Translations under genes and position numbers: made by a program | From: Lineus longissimus | Taxonomy: Eukaryota; Nemertea; Pilidiophora; Heteronemertea; Lineidae | Length of the DNA: 64,000 bases | Assembly (NCBI RefSeq): GCF_910592395.1 | Contig: NC_088310.1 | Coordinates: 27,299,491 to 27,363,490, forward strand | Direction: 5' to 3' | In this document: positions 36,264 to 48,873 of the stretch, piece by piece | How the letters are laid out: every line of letters begins with the position of its first letter | How positions within the stretch are numbered: the stretch's first letter is position 1 | Notes under the pieces: generated by a model | The model's input: only the letters and a program-made list of their open reading frames with translations | What the model was told of the DNA's origin: nothing | Database searches by the model: none

Positions 36264-39200
36264 CTGCAATTGTCAGAAGGAACAAATTGAAACAACAAAT
36301 TGAGTCAAGAATGTTTGACTCAATCAAGAACAAACTCTCTTCATTAAGAATGAATGTGATAAAGCTAACTTATTCTTCCACCCTTTATTTTGTACGACAA
36401 CACATAATAAAACAGAAAAACCCAATTTTGAAATAATTGGAACAACATAAGTGTTTTATTGCAAAGATAATATTTGAATATTTGAATACCTTCAACTCCT
36501 TCTGATTATTTTTCAGCTGCCCTGGGGTATAGGATTCCAAGTGAAATATACTCCTTAGAGATACAACGACTCTATCAGAATAATTTCACCGCAGAGTTAC
36601 ATACTATGAGGCATAAAGCCAAGTCCAGTTTATTTGATATGATTTAAAACATCCTAAACTAAAATGATTATTCAAAATATGATCAAGAATTAAAATCGCC
36701 AACTAAGTATGAAATCCATAATGTTAAATAATTCTCTGAACACAGATATTCATTTCAAGATCATGATATCCAATACTAAACTTATCGAATCAACGCCACG
36801 GTTATCCAACACAAAATTCCTATAACGGCAACAATTTTCTGAAAACAAACTTTGAAATTTGTCACAGCGGTGTCTACGACCTCCACTACATGAATATCAA
36901 ATGCTAATCAACTGCCACAGTTAGCTCTGATCCTGCGAAAGTGATATATCCAATAAACTATCAGTAACTCATACCTAGAGGTCAGCCAAAGTTTCTGAAG
37001 CAAATGGACACTGCATTTAGTGCCAGTGCTCTCTATGAATTCACATTTAATATTCCTGTATTGGATATTATAGAGAGCGCTGAAACTAAACAGCTTTTGA
37101 ACTCGATACCTTATTTCTATCCTTCCTAAAGAATTCCCTAGTCAATGATTACAAATGAGAACCATGTGATTAGTGATTTGATGGTTCTAGAAAGAGGGAA
37201 TAGATGGCATGCTTGGTCTCTAATATTCAAGAATTGCTCTTAAATTCACAATCACGATAGATGGCAGGTTTGCTGCTTACAGAATCTAGCAGACCAATAC
37301 TGATGCTGTTTATCAGTTTACCATAAACCAGAAAGATGGAAGCACCATTACATAAAGAATGGTATGAATGTCCGCTCAATTCCTGAAGAATGGTATCAAA
37401 TGTCAGCTCGATTCCTGACGAATGGTATCAAATGTCAGCTCGATTCCTGTTGCATTCTGCAGAGAGGAGCATATCTGTCAAGGCTTTGCCGCACTCCCTC
37501 CTTCGTGTACTATTCTATCATATCAAAGGATGTTTTTTACTTGTAAGTTCAGGGAGGCAGTGCCTTCACCACTCTGAATAGATCTTTTTGTTGGAGTGTC
37601 AGGCTACAAGGCAGACTCCAGTTACAAAATCTCATCCCAAAACAGAGTCATAAAAGTACAAGTTACCAATTCAGCAATCTTTGCATATAAGAAAGCCCAT
37701 GTCTCCCATAGACTCTGATTACCCCAAAGCATTGGTAAGAGAGGCATCAAAACCATCTTGTATGCATCTGCCGTCTGTATTATACGCACCGGTCACCGAT
37801 CCAAAGGTTGACCGCGCTCAACGTTGCTTAACTTCCACTCTGGGGCCAACGCGCCAACCACTGGGCCATAAAGGAATTCCCTCATGGCCGGCGGGTTAAG
37901 CCGTGCCATATACCTGGGGGTACTATACATCATTCCCCCCTTCGGACAGAGATGGATCGTCCGCGATCCTACTTAGCGCTTCATGCGTCTCAGTACCGAA
38001 CTACAAATCCAGAGCTCGCATCGCGTGGGAAGGTCTGCCAGATGTATTATACGCGCCGGTCACCGATCCAAAGGTTGACCGCGCTCAACATTGCTTAACT
38101 TCCACTCTGGGGCCAACGCGCCAACCACTGGGCCATAAAGGAATTCCCTCATGGCCGGCGGGTTAAGCCGTGCCATATACCTGGGGGTACTATACATCAT
38201 TCCCCCTTCGGACAGAGATGGATCATCCGCAATCCTACTTAGCGCTTCATGCGTCTCAGTACCGAACTACAAATCCAGAGCTCGCATCGCGTGGGAAGGT
38301 CTGCCAGATGTATTATACGCGCCAGTCACCGATCCAAAGGTTGACCGCGCTCAACGTTGCTTAACTTCCACTCTGGGGCCAACGCGCCAACCACTGGGCC
38401 ATAAAGGAATTCCCTCATGGCCGGCGGGTTAAGCCGTGCCATATACCTGGGGGTACTATACACTGTCCCCAATACATTCCCCAGGCTAGCCCAGTTAATA
38501 GCAAGACAGGATACCACAACCATCATCAATCCATCTCTTGTCCCCTGTCACCTATACATTCCAATTATCCCACATGAATGGGTAGAGAAGAAACCACAAC
38601 TATCACTCATGCATCTCTCGCACTTCTGGCAAATGAGAAAAATCTTTGACTAGGATTCTGCGTTTGCGTGGAAAAAATGAGACCGCAAGACAAATGCTTT
38701 TGGTTGTCAATGGTGACAAATCTGGCAAAATGGACACCTGACGTGTTGAGATTTTGTTCTGCTGTTTACGAGGAATGGTGGAAGAATGGTGTATTCCTGG
38801 TCAGATATCTTAATTTTTCCTGTTTCCATTATAGCCTTAGTATCCGTATCAAATTCACTGCCATATTGGACAATTTGCTGACCGTAACCACATACGATTA
38901 CTAATAATGACCTAAAATTGGCCTATTTGTCTCCTCATTAAGAAGAAGATGCTGGCCAAAACTTCCAGAATTGGTCATGTTAGATTTAACTGCACCAATG
39001 ATTGGTCAGTCAATGCTTTATATCCTTAGGGATGACCAATCATTCGCAGCAAAATTGGAGGAGGATAGGAGATTTCCGGCAGCAAGACCCCGAGGTCGGT
39101 GGTAAATGGGATCACTTTGCAGAGGATATACTTGATTTGTTCACAAATAGCCTCCATTAGGTGGTATCGATTCAGGTCTGGACCCGTGGAACGAGAGTGA

Positions 39201-41207
39201 AACAAGTCTTCCGAAATGAACCAGAGCGAAGATGCATCGACCAGACTGAGGCAATCTGAATACACGTACCTCAAACCTCTAAGCTGAAGTGCCTACAACA
39301 CAAGTATGTAGCGTCAAATAAACGCAACTGGTTTTCATAACTGAATATCCACATTTTGCAAGTACCACAAAAAACCAGCCGCTGTACCAACTTTGGGATG
39401 AAATTTCCAATTATTGCGCTTGGAATAGGATTATATGTTTTCTCACAAGAGACATCCTGTTTCCACCTCAGCACAGAGGATAATTAACTGGAACACAACC
39501 CATAGCTCTCAAGGGAAGCTGGAAACTAGTCTCGGGAGAAAAAAACCTGCAGAGTTGATTCTTTTAAAAGGCACAGATTGCCTAAGGAAACATGCATCTT
39601 CCTGTTTCAAACTTTGGTAACATGTTTAATTTAAATTTGTAGTCAGGTGGTATGTTAGCTATTATTCTTGGAAAAAAACGAGAAAAACATTTGGAACTGG
39701 GACTGAAAACACTTTTTGGCCAGATAATGCATTTTGTTGACAAACGGACATCTCGAGATTTCTCCTCGTAACTGTTAACCACATCATTCTGCACATTATC
39801 CTCATCAAAGCTACTGGATGAATCTGGCGTGACAATAGACTGCAGAAAGGAACTCTCCAAATGAACCTCATTCTTCAACGATTTTTTTGTGCGTGTGAAA
39901 CAAATCTGAGTTAAGAGATTTGTTCACAGAAGGTAGGTAGACGCAGAATCGCTGTGACATGCAACTTTATGTAAAAGCAGATTGTTTTGACAGTAGTCAA
40001 AATCCAACCTTTTGAGTTCAATCAAACGTGACAATATCACATGTAGCGCACGATTTTCCCTGGCAAGTGTGTGCTCCATTTAACAAAAAATTAATTTATA
40101 CAATCAAAGATCTTCAATCAAAAATGTTTTAAGTGGGGCCCCGCTGTCATTTATTCATAAGCATTGGGTAATTTCACTGAAATCTGAACAAAAAGAGCAA
40201 CCCATGCTGGGAAGCATCATTAAATGTGGATACTGATGAAATCGACAACGAAGGGAGCATTTAAATTAATTATCCCTCCAGAACGAAGTCACGAAATCAA
40301 TCAACTCTAAACCACCATGGTTAAATAAACCTTGTCTGTAATATAAATTGGCACTGATTATTTGAAGTGCATGCATTCCTTGGTGAACACGTACACCTGA
40401 CAAATTACCGTTATCAAGAAACGTTTGAAATTGTCGAGGATTTGGTGTTTTTCTTCATTAGCTTCCTTGGCAGTTCCCAGTGACATCCTTCTTTCATCAA
40501 GAGTAAATGGTGTGACAATAAGCAAACACTGATAGCAGGAACGTGCCTTACCAAGATATAACAAGGTTTTGAGGTTTAAAGTGCATCGAAGAATAGTTCA
40601 GGTTAATGGCTTTGAACTTTTCCGAGTGAAAACGCAGACAATATTAATAAATAAATGCCAAACATATCCTACCCACTAAGAAATTTCCAATACCGAGATT
40701 TACGTAATCTTTTCACTCGCTAATTAATGACAATTTGATCAATAGTACAATATTTTTGTCTACATGACGGAGTAAAACTTATTTCCAGGATCACTTCATT
40801 AATAATTGATATTTTTCCAATATGAATTGACTTTCACTATTTCGTTTAAAAACATCCATATGATGTTTCAGGGGTGTTTCTGAGAAGTTAAAACAATGCA
40901 ATATTCTCATGGCAACAATAGACGATAGACGATATTCTACATCAGCAAAAGTGTATAATGTCTTTATATCAGACAATATATTCTTTTCAAGTATACATTT
41001 CCATTCCTTGAAGGCTGAATTACGAGGTCTCGGCTCACTGACTTTAGTATGATTTCAAAGTGTTCATAAGACAAGGTTATCTATTGAACCCTAGTAAATA
41101 TCATAGGAAAAAGAAATTCAAACAGTTGATCTGATAAATTTGTCTTTTTCCTTCGCACCATGATATATGATATATGACGTCTGCTCTGCTAAATGATCAA
41201 AACATAC
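36264..41207 (-). other. 4.9-kb myosin intron between converter and first IQ
   Basis: Holds a 35-bp direct repeat (37367-37450; GAATGGTATCAAATGTCAGC), a small hairpin around 37022-37082 and the 5S-like repeat array. Open minus-strand segments at 39026-39274, 39582-39878 and 40358-40564 are not needed to join the converter to the lever arm (GRTK|VFLR joins in phase) and carry no myosin motif. Confidence 0.8.
37776..38462 (-). repeat. Three-copy array of a 5S-rRNA-like SINE-type repeat
   Basis: Units of about 267 bp start at 37776, 38043 and 38309. Each has a 154-bp core (TGTATTATACGC to GTACTATACA) plus, in the first two, about 113 bp of spacer. On the minus strand the core reads GTTAAGCAACGTTGAGCGCG and then TTGGATCGGTGACCG, closely matching the internal control region of metazoan 5S rRNA (the AAGTTAAGCAACGT and CTTGGATGGGTGACCG blocks). 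Upstream it has TGGCCCAGTGG, which fits a tRNA-type A box. This suggests a pol III-transcribed SINE of the 5S-derived kind. It is not a functional 5S gene: the 5' half of 5S is absent. Confidence 0.7.
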
Positions 41208-41363
41208 CTTTGTTCTGCCAATCTGCCATTCCGTCTTTGGCAGATGTAGCGAGGACATGATGGCCGACACAGCCTCCTTCTCATCCACCGGTAACCGCTG
41301 GCCATCGATGAGGCACCGGTAGTTTGTGAGGAATGTGCTGGCGGGAACATGTACTGGGAAGCC
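41208..41363 (-). CDS. Myosin exon: motor converter domain
   Basis: Encodes 52 residues, phase 0 at both ends, beginning GFPVHVPASTFLTNYRCL and ending WQIGRTK. This is the conserved end of every myosin head: the G-F-P that follows the IRIR segment, the F..NYR.L converter core, and the GRTK that leads to VFLR. The converter swings the lever arm during the power stroke. The acceptor is a good pyrimidine tract plus CAG (41364-41366 on the complement) and the donor is AAAG|GTATGT. It is the most upstream exon I can recognise; the preceding exon, which should end in an IRIR-like sequence, was not found in the 22 kb to the right. Confidence 0.93.
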
Positions 41364-44300
41364 CTGAAAAGAGTAAAGACAAGGCTATGACATGTATGAG
41401 AAACTGTTGAAATTTTTGAGAAGAGGTCGATGGGTTTTACAAAGTTTGTAAAAAGGGACAGGACAGAGTGTATAACGATACATGTATTCCCATTTTCCGG
41501 CAGATACTTCAATGATTATAGGCCAATCGCATTCCCACTTGGGCCAAGAGTGCACCGAGTTTGAAATATTGCCACATAATGATTAATAAACTGTTGCAAC
41601 GACTCTACTTCATCTCATCACAGTGGCACTCGTTGGCTGAGAGTAACACTCCTTCATGAATAGAATCTTGATGGGTCTTTTCAATTCAGCAAGATCTCGT
41701 GCAAGCTAACAATTTATTGCCGATGTTGTTTTTGATCAAGCAATTTCCCCACAGCGATGTAATCATGAGTAGAAGCAAGTAACAACCCTGTGCAGCACAC
41801 TCAAATGCTGGTGGTCCTGCAGCAGGGTTGGAGTTCATCACCATCACTTACAAGTTGTCCAAGGCAGAAGGCTGAGAACAAACGAGATGATATATCATGC
41901 AACTGTAGACATAATAAAATCATATAGTAACAATATAACAAGCAGCGAGAGCTCAAGGAAACAGTTCCTGGCTGCAGGTCACACAGCTTCAGCCCATTCC
42001 TTTGTACTTGGTCTTATCACGCGATGTGCTTACAAGACACTAGACCACTGTAGCATGCAAACCATGGAGGCAAATTGAGGCAGCAGCACAAGACCAAAGG
42101 AGGTGGAGAAAGGCTGTGGATGGCATATGCTCCAGATGGAGCCAACTGGTATAATTCCGGTAATACAGGTCAAGCCATAGCAAATTTCCTGCACAGCCCC
42201 TGCAGCTGTCCTGGAGGTAAATTGAGGCAGCAGCACAAGACCACAGGTGGTGAACAAAGACCGAGGATAACCTATGTTCCAGATGGAGCCAGCAAGTATA
42301 AGTAAGTCAGTAAGCATGCAAACCATCTTTGGGACTGCTGAAAGGAGATATAGAGTGAATCAAGTGTCTAGCTGAATAATAAGGTGCCTGACTTCTCAAA
42401 CAAGTCTAACCTGCTCTTGTCAGGCCATGCGCTTACACGATGCGATATAAGAGCTATCTGCTAATGGAAGATAAGGATCAATAGGCTATTGTCACTTTTC
42501 GCAGCATGCTACCTGTATCTATTGGAACACATGCCAGTCCTAATGCACTGAAACGCATCAACCGTTCTTTATCTGCTACATTCTTAGTGGGTATTCTCGT
42601 GATTACCGGTTGATACATCGAGTAACTCCTGGAAGGATATTACTACACACAATATGCCATTATACTGCCGCAGTGTGCAAATTCACATTTCAAAAAATCC
42701 GACATCATGCCGTGAGGAAATATAAGGAGACATAAATGCTCATAAGGAATTATATCCGAGTCCTTGTACAATTGAGACCAATGCCAAGATTGTAACAAAA
42801 GTAGTGCCAGTGGCATGCAGCCAACCACAAGAGGAAGAGGAAAAAAGCTTGGTTATAACTTTCTTGCATTTTGATAACAGACCATTTCCGAAACAGTGAC
42901 CAAGGCCTGTAGCAAATAAAACTTATTACACCTCAGCAAAGCAGTACCACTAGCTGTAGTAAATAGTTGCTCACGAGTCTTTTGCTGATGACTACATATA
43001 TGCTAGACAACTATGAGGAGAAACCCCTTGTATAGCCTCTGGCCTCGTACATCATTAATCACGATACAGCAGACGCAATTGACTATATCCCGCCCCAAAT
43101 GAGGTGAATCTTGGAGGCATCATTTCACAAGATTACCACCATTATCCGCTCATTGTCTACTAACATCAGGTTAATCTGGCATATCAATTATTAATATGCA
43201 GTTCAATGTAAGCTTCGGGGTACAGCTCTGGATCTTCACAGGAATAAAGAATGTATTTATTAAATCAGCGGGAGATCCTTAATATAGTTTATGGCACTGA
43301 CATGATGGTTTCTGCGAAGAATCACCTCAGTGGTTCTGTGATAAATTACTTCAAGTAGAACGAGAGAATATACATTATAATGTCCAGGGCCAGAGATCGG
43401 ATCCATTTTAGAATACGGAAAAATACTAGAACAGATTGCTTTTAACACCTTGGCAGGCAAATCAAGAATGTTCACAAATATTCAAGTTTCTAAGAGAAGG
43501 TCGGGATGGTAAAGGTTAGTTCGAATTTCTTAACCCGGAAAGTGATTGTTTATACGTCGATGCATGGGACACAGGAACGAAGACTGTCATTTCACATAAC
43601 ATTCAAAACAGTCACAACATTTCCTCCTGCTATAAAAATTGTCTGGTGTCTGCAACAGACAATGAACGGAAAACACCAAGAACAAAAGCTACCGACGGGA
43701 ACATGCCAAGGCAGTACAATCCATTATGCAAATGAATAAGATAGCAGCCGCGTAACACGAAAGATCTTTTTCTTTTTGAGCTTGTTCGATTGAAACCGAA
43801 GAGCAGAACGATGGGTACGTTTGTGTGCAAGACATTTGAAATTTTTTGAACAGTTTAAATTTTTGATGCTGAAGATTAGCTTTTAGGATGAAAGCTGGAG
43901 AGTGGAATACTGAGATGGTGACTGCGACTGGCGATTGAGATCTTTTGTTATCGACTGGAGATGTTAGACTTAAATGTTCAAGACTGTTGGATCAGAACCT
44001 TAAAGCAGATCGCTTGGAATGTGAAGGTCACCTGAAATGGATATTTGACACATCTTGTTCCTTCTAATTTAGAGTAATACACATCAAAAACACATTAGGA
44101 CATGGCGCTTATAGATGCATATCAAAAAGGTGGAAATCAAAGAAAGGGAATAAGAAAGTTTTTTTCCTTGAACAAAAAAACCTCAAAAGCACTTATATCA
44201 ATTTACAGCTATTTTCGCACTCAAAGCGAAGCGAGATAAAATGCTTTCCTTTAACCAATCACATGAGCCCCTTCCATGCGGCATGGAAGATATTTCTTCT

Positions 44301-46393
44301 CCCCAATGATTTCAAGTCCAATTTCACCTCAAAAGCAATCAGAATTTAGCGAAAACACCAAAGGCAAAATTTAAGAGATTGCAAGAAAAAACCCAGCTAA
44401 GCATACCAAGATGTTCCATTCGGAAAGGAGTTGAGTATAGACCAATGCCTCTAGGGCAAACTGTCAACCTATTTGATAACTTGGAAGTACATTTGACCAT
44501 AAAGGGAGTAGAGACTTCAGGTCTGTGATCATTCTAAAAGGTTTTCCTCGAAGCAGATAAAAGGCACGTCGATAAACAAATAAAATGTTGATAAGTGGTT
44601 CACTTTTAACCCTCAACAGACCGAAAGTAGCATCTAACAGTTAGACGCCAGAAGTTCGGACTTTGATATGGGTTTGCATCATAAGATGCCAAGACAAACA
44701 TCTCGTCTATAACACTCATTATTGAAGTGGCCTTCCGAATCAATTGCTGGTCCTCACTGACCACACACTTATCTGTCATGAAATGAATATAGATGTTAAA
44801 AATATTCATAAGAACACATGCCACCTCACATGAATTATGTCACGTACAAACTAGAAACTCAGACGACCCAATCCCATCTATCCAACTTGGTGTCAACGGA
44901 TTTCGACTGAATAAATCACGACACATTTCATGACGTTGCTACAACCTGCATGCTTATCACATCCACCAAGTTTCCTCATTACAATTCATTACACTACCTA
45001 CGTGTGCAACTGAAGTTGTCAACGCTTCCTTGAAGACTTAATCCTTTACATTCAAATTAGGCATCAACAAATTTTGGTCATAAAACCATCCATATACTAG
45101 GTCTTGTATTCAGAACCTGTCAAGGATGTTATTTCATGAGAACATGAAATGCTGTCACATATTAATGAAGTTTTTATGAAACAGAGATGCTGAATGAGAC
45201 AAGTCGTGGTATCTCAATGATATTCCATAACCCTGATCTTAACAACGAGAGACTAAGTACTGGCACCAAAATGTACTTAACGTAAGTTATGTAGCTTTCT
45301 TATTGCCATGCAGCTCACACTGTCAGATCAATAGTCTGTACTGATGCACTGTAATGTTAAAAGCCTTACCATTTGCTTTGTCTATTAGAAGAACCTTTGA
45401 CACCATCTCGTCTAACAACATCATCATCAAATGACACAAGCAGGGTAGCAAGTCAACATGTTGATACCCTCAAATAGCCCATCACCCCTAGCCAATGTTG
45501 ACTCCATTCTATTCCATTTATCATCGTCCATCAAATCCGCTGGTGAATTGCTGATATTACTTTCTGATGTTACCCCTGGGAATTCACTTCCATTATTGAA
45601 CTCGGTCTGGGACAATGCACCGATACCCTGAAGTTACTCGAGGACAATAAATGCATTGTCACCGCCGGATACCAATTTCATGATATTACTTTATTTGGTA
45701 TGTTAGGTGATGGTTCAATTTTTTGGCATTCATTTGGTGAATGCACGCTGAGAGAATTCTCCAATATATGAGCTGTCCACATTGACAAGAGCTCCGAATT
45801 TCCTTCTGGCAATACAATACCTGTGCTGCGCCACAGTCAGTATCAAAGTAAGTGATGCATCATCAAGTGATACGCAAGTTTCTGAGTGAAACCCTTTTCG
45901 AGCCCTATTGTCCACATGTCCAGCAGGCCGAATCTAGTTGACTGATCTGCTCGGACTTTCATACAGGAAGTGAGAAGGTACCATTACTCAGGTGATGAAA
46001 ATATAAAAAGTAGGCTAAAACACTGGTAGTGTGATATCTTACACCTCTGAATAAGATTAATCTCCCCTATGTCATCGTCAGGCAACTACTTCAGCAACCC
46101 CTCCTCCTTCACTCATATTGCCAATACGCTGAATTCACCCAACACATTTCCTTCCAACAACATTCATCTAATAGAATAATATTCATCGCACAATTGCCAC
46201 CTTGTCCTCAGTCTGGTCAGGAGGGAATTGGTAACCTTGGGCTTGCTCGTAATAATCCAGTTTTCAATTAACACCCACACATACTTGAGATATTGAATCA
46301 GACAGGAAATCAATGAAGACGCGAGAATCTCGCTGCATTCATGATGGGCAATGTGGCTTTTTGTTTACTTCTCAACGACGTGAGTTGCTAATC
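41364..46393. other. Region upstream of the converter exon, no recognised gene
   Basis: Expected to hold motor-domain exons, but no P-loop (GESGAGKT), switch (NxNSSRFGK, DIxGFE) or CIKPN motif could be recognised on the minus strand. It contains a 147-bp tandem duplication at 42066-42300. Weak splice-bounded open segments occur near 44406-44459, 44606-44790 and 45427-45642 (minus), none identifiable. Confidence 0.5.
42066..42300 (+). repeat. Diverged 147-bp tandem duplication
   Basis: Two copies start at 42066 and 42213 (GGAGGCAAATTGAGGCAGCA against GGAGGTAAATTGAGGCAGCA) and share a CCAGATGGAGCCA segment. Third positions vary more than first and second over part of it (QQHKTKGG against QQHKTTGG), which might reflect a decayed coding origin, but no protein is recognised. 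Confidence 0.7.
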
Positions 46394-47290
46394 GCTTATG
46401 GTGTGTTCACACTGGATGCGAATTGAAACCGTATTCCGTAGAGCGCTCTTCGGAATACGAATTGGTTAATCCAGTTTCAGAACGGTCGCGTCACACTGGC
46501 CCGAATACGCATTCAAATCGGTTTAAAACGCGCCACACTAATGCGTACTAACGACGCGCCATCTATTATCATTATTATTATTATTTATTAACCTCCCATA
46601 TGGGAGAATAAAATTTACAAGTACAAAACATATAAGTATATAATATCACAGTATCACACAGTCATTATTAACAAGTTAAAATCGCGAAAGGTGCTTGACC
46701 ATTTCCATCTCCCGGCCATGTCTATTGCCAAAGTTCGGGTCAAAGAGGAGTGTCCTCAGCGAGTCAACACCACCGTCGCTAAATGCGGAGAATCCCGGCC
46801 TCGCCCTCGAAAACGAGGCCAAAACCGGGGAAAACCCCGCCGCAACGCTGTTGTTGACCAGCGTACCTTTGACCAACGAACCGGCGGCAACATACCTTGC
46901 CAGGAAATGAAAATGCAAGTCACGTGCAAGGGAGTTGATTTTTCCCTATTCTATGGCAAAACAAAAACGATTTGAGTTAATGAATTTAAATACATCAGTT
47001 AACTAGTTCGGAGCACTAGTTCCCGCGGTCAAAGGTCACTTTCCATGCGCCGGGCGCATGCGCAGTGCGATCGAAAACCTTAATTCGTATCAAGCGCGTC
47101 ACACTTGAAATCTCAATACGGTTTCGTTGATTCGGATTTGCTGATTCGCATTCAATTCGGTTTAAGAACCGTGTTGGTTAAAGCGGATTGAGATCGGTAT
47201 GAACCGAATTGAGTGTGACGCCCCAATACGTATCAACGTTTTAATTCGAATTCAATTCGTGTTAAAACCCCAGTGTGACCACGGCATAAG
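46394..47290. mobile_element. 897-bp terminal-inverted-repeat element
   Basis: The left end CTTATGGTGTGTTCACACTGG and the complement of the right end CTTATGCCGTGGTCACACTG agree at most positions. Inside both ends are dense short motifs such as GAATTGAAACCG, AATTCGGTTT and CGTCACACT in inverted arrangement, then a (TTA)n stretch (about 46565-46593), a GC/CpG-rich core (about 46720-46910) and GCGCATGCGC (47054-47063). No transposase is evident; likely non-autonomous. Open frames across the CpG-rich core occur on both strands and are not recognised. Confidence 0.7.
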
Positions 47291-47696
47291 ATGTTACACC
47301 AAGATTAATTACTGCACTCTGTATCTAAATGTGGTTACATTCTATGATATTTCAATGCAGACAAGACCTCTCGGTGCACTGAAGATCAAAGCTATTGCTT
47401 ATTTTCAACCAATGGCCAGTTGAGACAATCCCGGGGAATTACTGGTCATCGTATAACCTGCTTATATGATCAGCAGAAATGCACACTCGCATCGCAAAAG
47501 GAAAACAACTTTTCTACAGATGCAGCACAGTGCTTCTGTGACACTGGAAATAAGCTCTAGGATTATCCATTCACATGACCTTTCCAACAAAGACAACTAG
47601 AGTATCTGCTGCAAGAAGCTAACACAATGGACCTCAAACTCCTGACATGTACATGGTTTGGGCCATTTATGTACAGTTATTGTTTCCCGTCGACAT

Positions 47697-47850
47697 TGTA
47701 TTATACGCGCCGGTCACCGATCCAAAGGTTGACCGCGCTCAACGTTGCTTAACTTCCACTCTGGGGCCAACGTGCCAACCACTGGGCCATAAAGGAATTC
47801 CCTCATGGCCGGCGGGTTAAGCCGTGCCATATACCTGGGGGTACTATACA
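47697..47850 (-). repeat. Solo copy of the 5S-like SINE-type repeat
   Basis: A 154-bp copy of the core found in the 37.8-38.5 kb array, with the same borders (TGTATTATACGC and GTACTATACA) and few substitutions (for example AACGTGCC for AACGCGCC). The identical borders define the true ends of the element and show the 113-bp spacer of the array is not part of it. Confidence 0.75.
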
Positions 47851-48001
47851 GACATCAACTTACTATGTTTATAATAAATTGCTCAAACTCTGGTCAAGTT
47901 ACAAGGATGCTCATTTAACAACTATTTCTCAACGCCTTCACTAGTCCAGGCACGACTGAGATAATCATATTGGGGTAGAAAATCTCCAATCTGATGTGAA
48001 A

Positions 48002-48075
48002 GCCTTGGTGGTTCAACGGTTAGAATGCTGGACTTTCGACCTGGTGGTCACAGGTTCGACTCCCCGTGATTCAAC
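48002..48075 (+). other. tRNA-like sequence (tRNA pseudogene or SINE head)
   Basis: Contains an A-box match TGGTTCAACGG (48009-48019) and a B-box match GGTTCGACTCC (48053-48063) 33 bp apart, the spacing of a tRNA. A CTTTCGA segment could be an anticodon loop (Glu-UUC-like), but the anticodon and T stems pair poorly and the acceptor stem is not convincing. More likely a pol III SINE head or tRNA pseudogene than a working tRNA. Confidence 0.55.
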
Positions 48076-48873
48076 TTCATTTTGCTCTTCATTTTCTTGT
48101 TATTTATTCATTCATATACTGCCAAACATGTATCAAGTATCATTCGCATGTAAATCTCCAACTAATCCCTTGGGTCGTTCATCTTCATGTCTACTTTGAT
48201 CAAGCTACTGGGCTGTCATGATCATGCTGATGCCATACTTAGCAAGGGTATCAGAAAGAGGCATTGAGAAAGATTCCACCCTGACAACTGCTTCTGACCT
48301 TCATAAGGAAGAGAAATCTTTTCGCAACCTTATAAGTTCACAAATTCTCCATCAGCAAGCTGACAATTAGTCACTAATGAACCACTTGAGGTTGAATGGA
48401 ACCGTTTTGAAAGGCGATTTAAATTTTCATGAAATTCAAATCATTTGGAAATCGCTACGTCGTTATGATTCTAATGATGGATACATGCCCCTCAGGCATT
48501 CCAACTCTAGTTGACATCAAGTATAACACTTCCTTGGATGCATGAGACTGATGACATAAATGAAGAAGAGATATAGAAATATCAAGTACACAGCATAATA
48601 TTATTATCAGCTCCAAGCTTGAAGACACTAATGCCTTCAGTGACCTTTCGTGCAATGTGAAATCAGCCAATTATGGAAACTTGGCTTTAGGCAAAGTCAG
48701 CGATGTTTTTATTTTAGGAGAAATCTGTGTACTCCCAGATGAATCCAAACTCAATATCCCACATCAGTGACCTCATTGAAGTTTGATCACATTTAGGTCT
48801 GAAAAAAGAGCTGCGTAATTACAGATAGAGTCACAGAAAAAAGAGACTAGTCTCTTCAGGCAAAGTGATTTAC

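Larger units (their letters stand above)
4025..41363 (-). other. Gene span: MyTH4-FERM unconventional myosin (partial)
   Basis: Thirteen minus-strand exons join in one frame with canonical GT-AG borders to give about 703 residues: converter (1-52), neck with three IQ motifs (about 70-140), charged helix (to about 178), acidic linker (179-341), MyTH4 (342-530), FERM F1 (531-583) and F2 (584-703). Known for the family: MyTH4-FERM myosins (classes VII, X, XV, XXII) are actin-based motors whose tail binds microtubules and membrane or adhesion cargo in filopodia, stereocilia and microvilli. I cannot assign the class: the neck is shorter than in VII (five IQ) and no PH domains as in class X are seen before the MyTH4. 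The gene is incomplete at both ends: no motor core and no FERM F3 were recognised. Introns range from 122 bp to 15.1 kb. The family call is sure; the class is open. Confidence 0.95.

Noticed and set aside
37776-38462. Functional 5S rRNA gene array
   Set aside because: Only the 3' control region of 5S is matched; the 5' half and terminal stem are missing and the unit has SINE-like borders.
44406-44459. 54-bp minus-strand segment FALEALVYTQLLSEWNIL, phase 0, as the pre-converter motor exon
   Set aside because: It lacks the ETIRIR-like end required before GFP and has a weak acceptor; the similarity to the motor is superficial.
46676-46975. Overlapping open frames on both strands in the CpG-rich core
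   Set aside because: Explained by GC-rich composition within a transposon-like element; no domain and no clear start or splice pattern.
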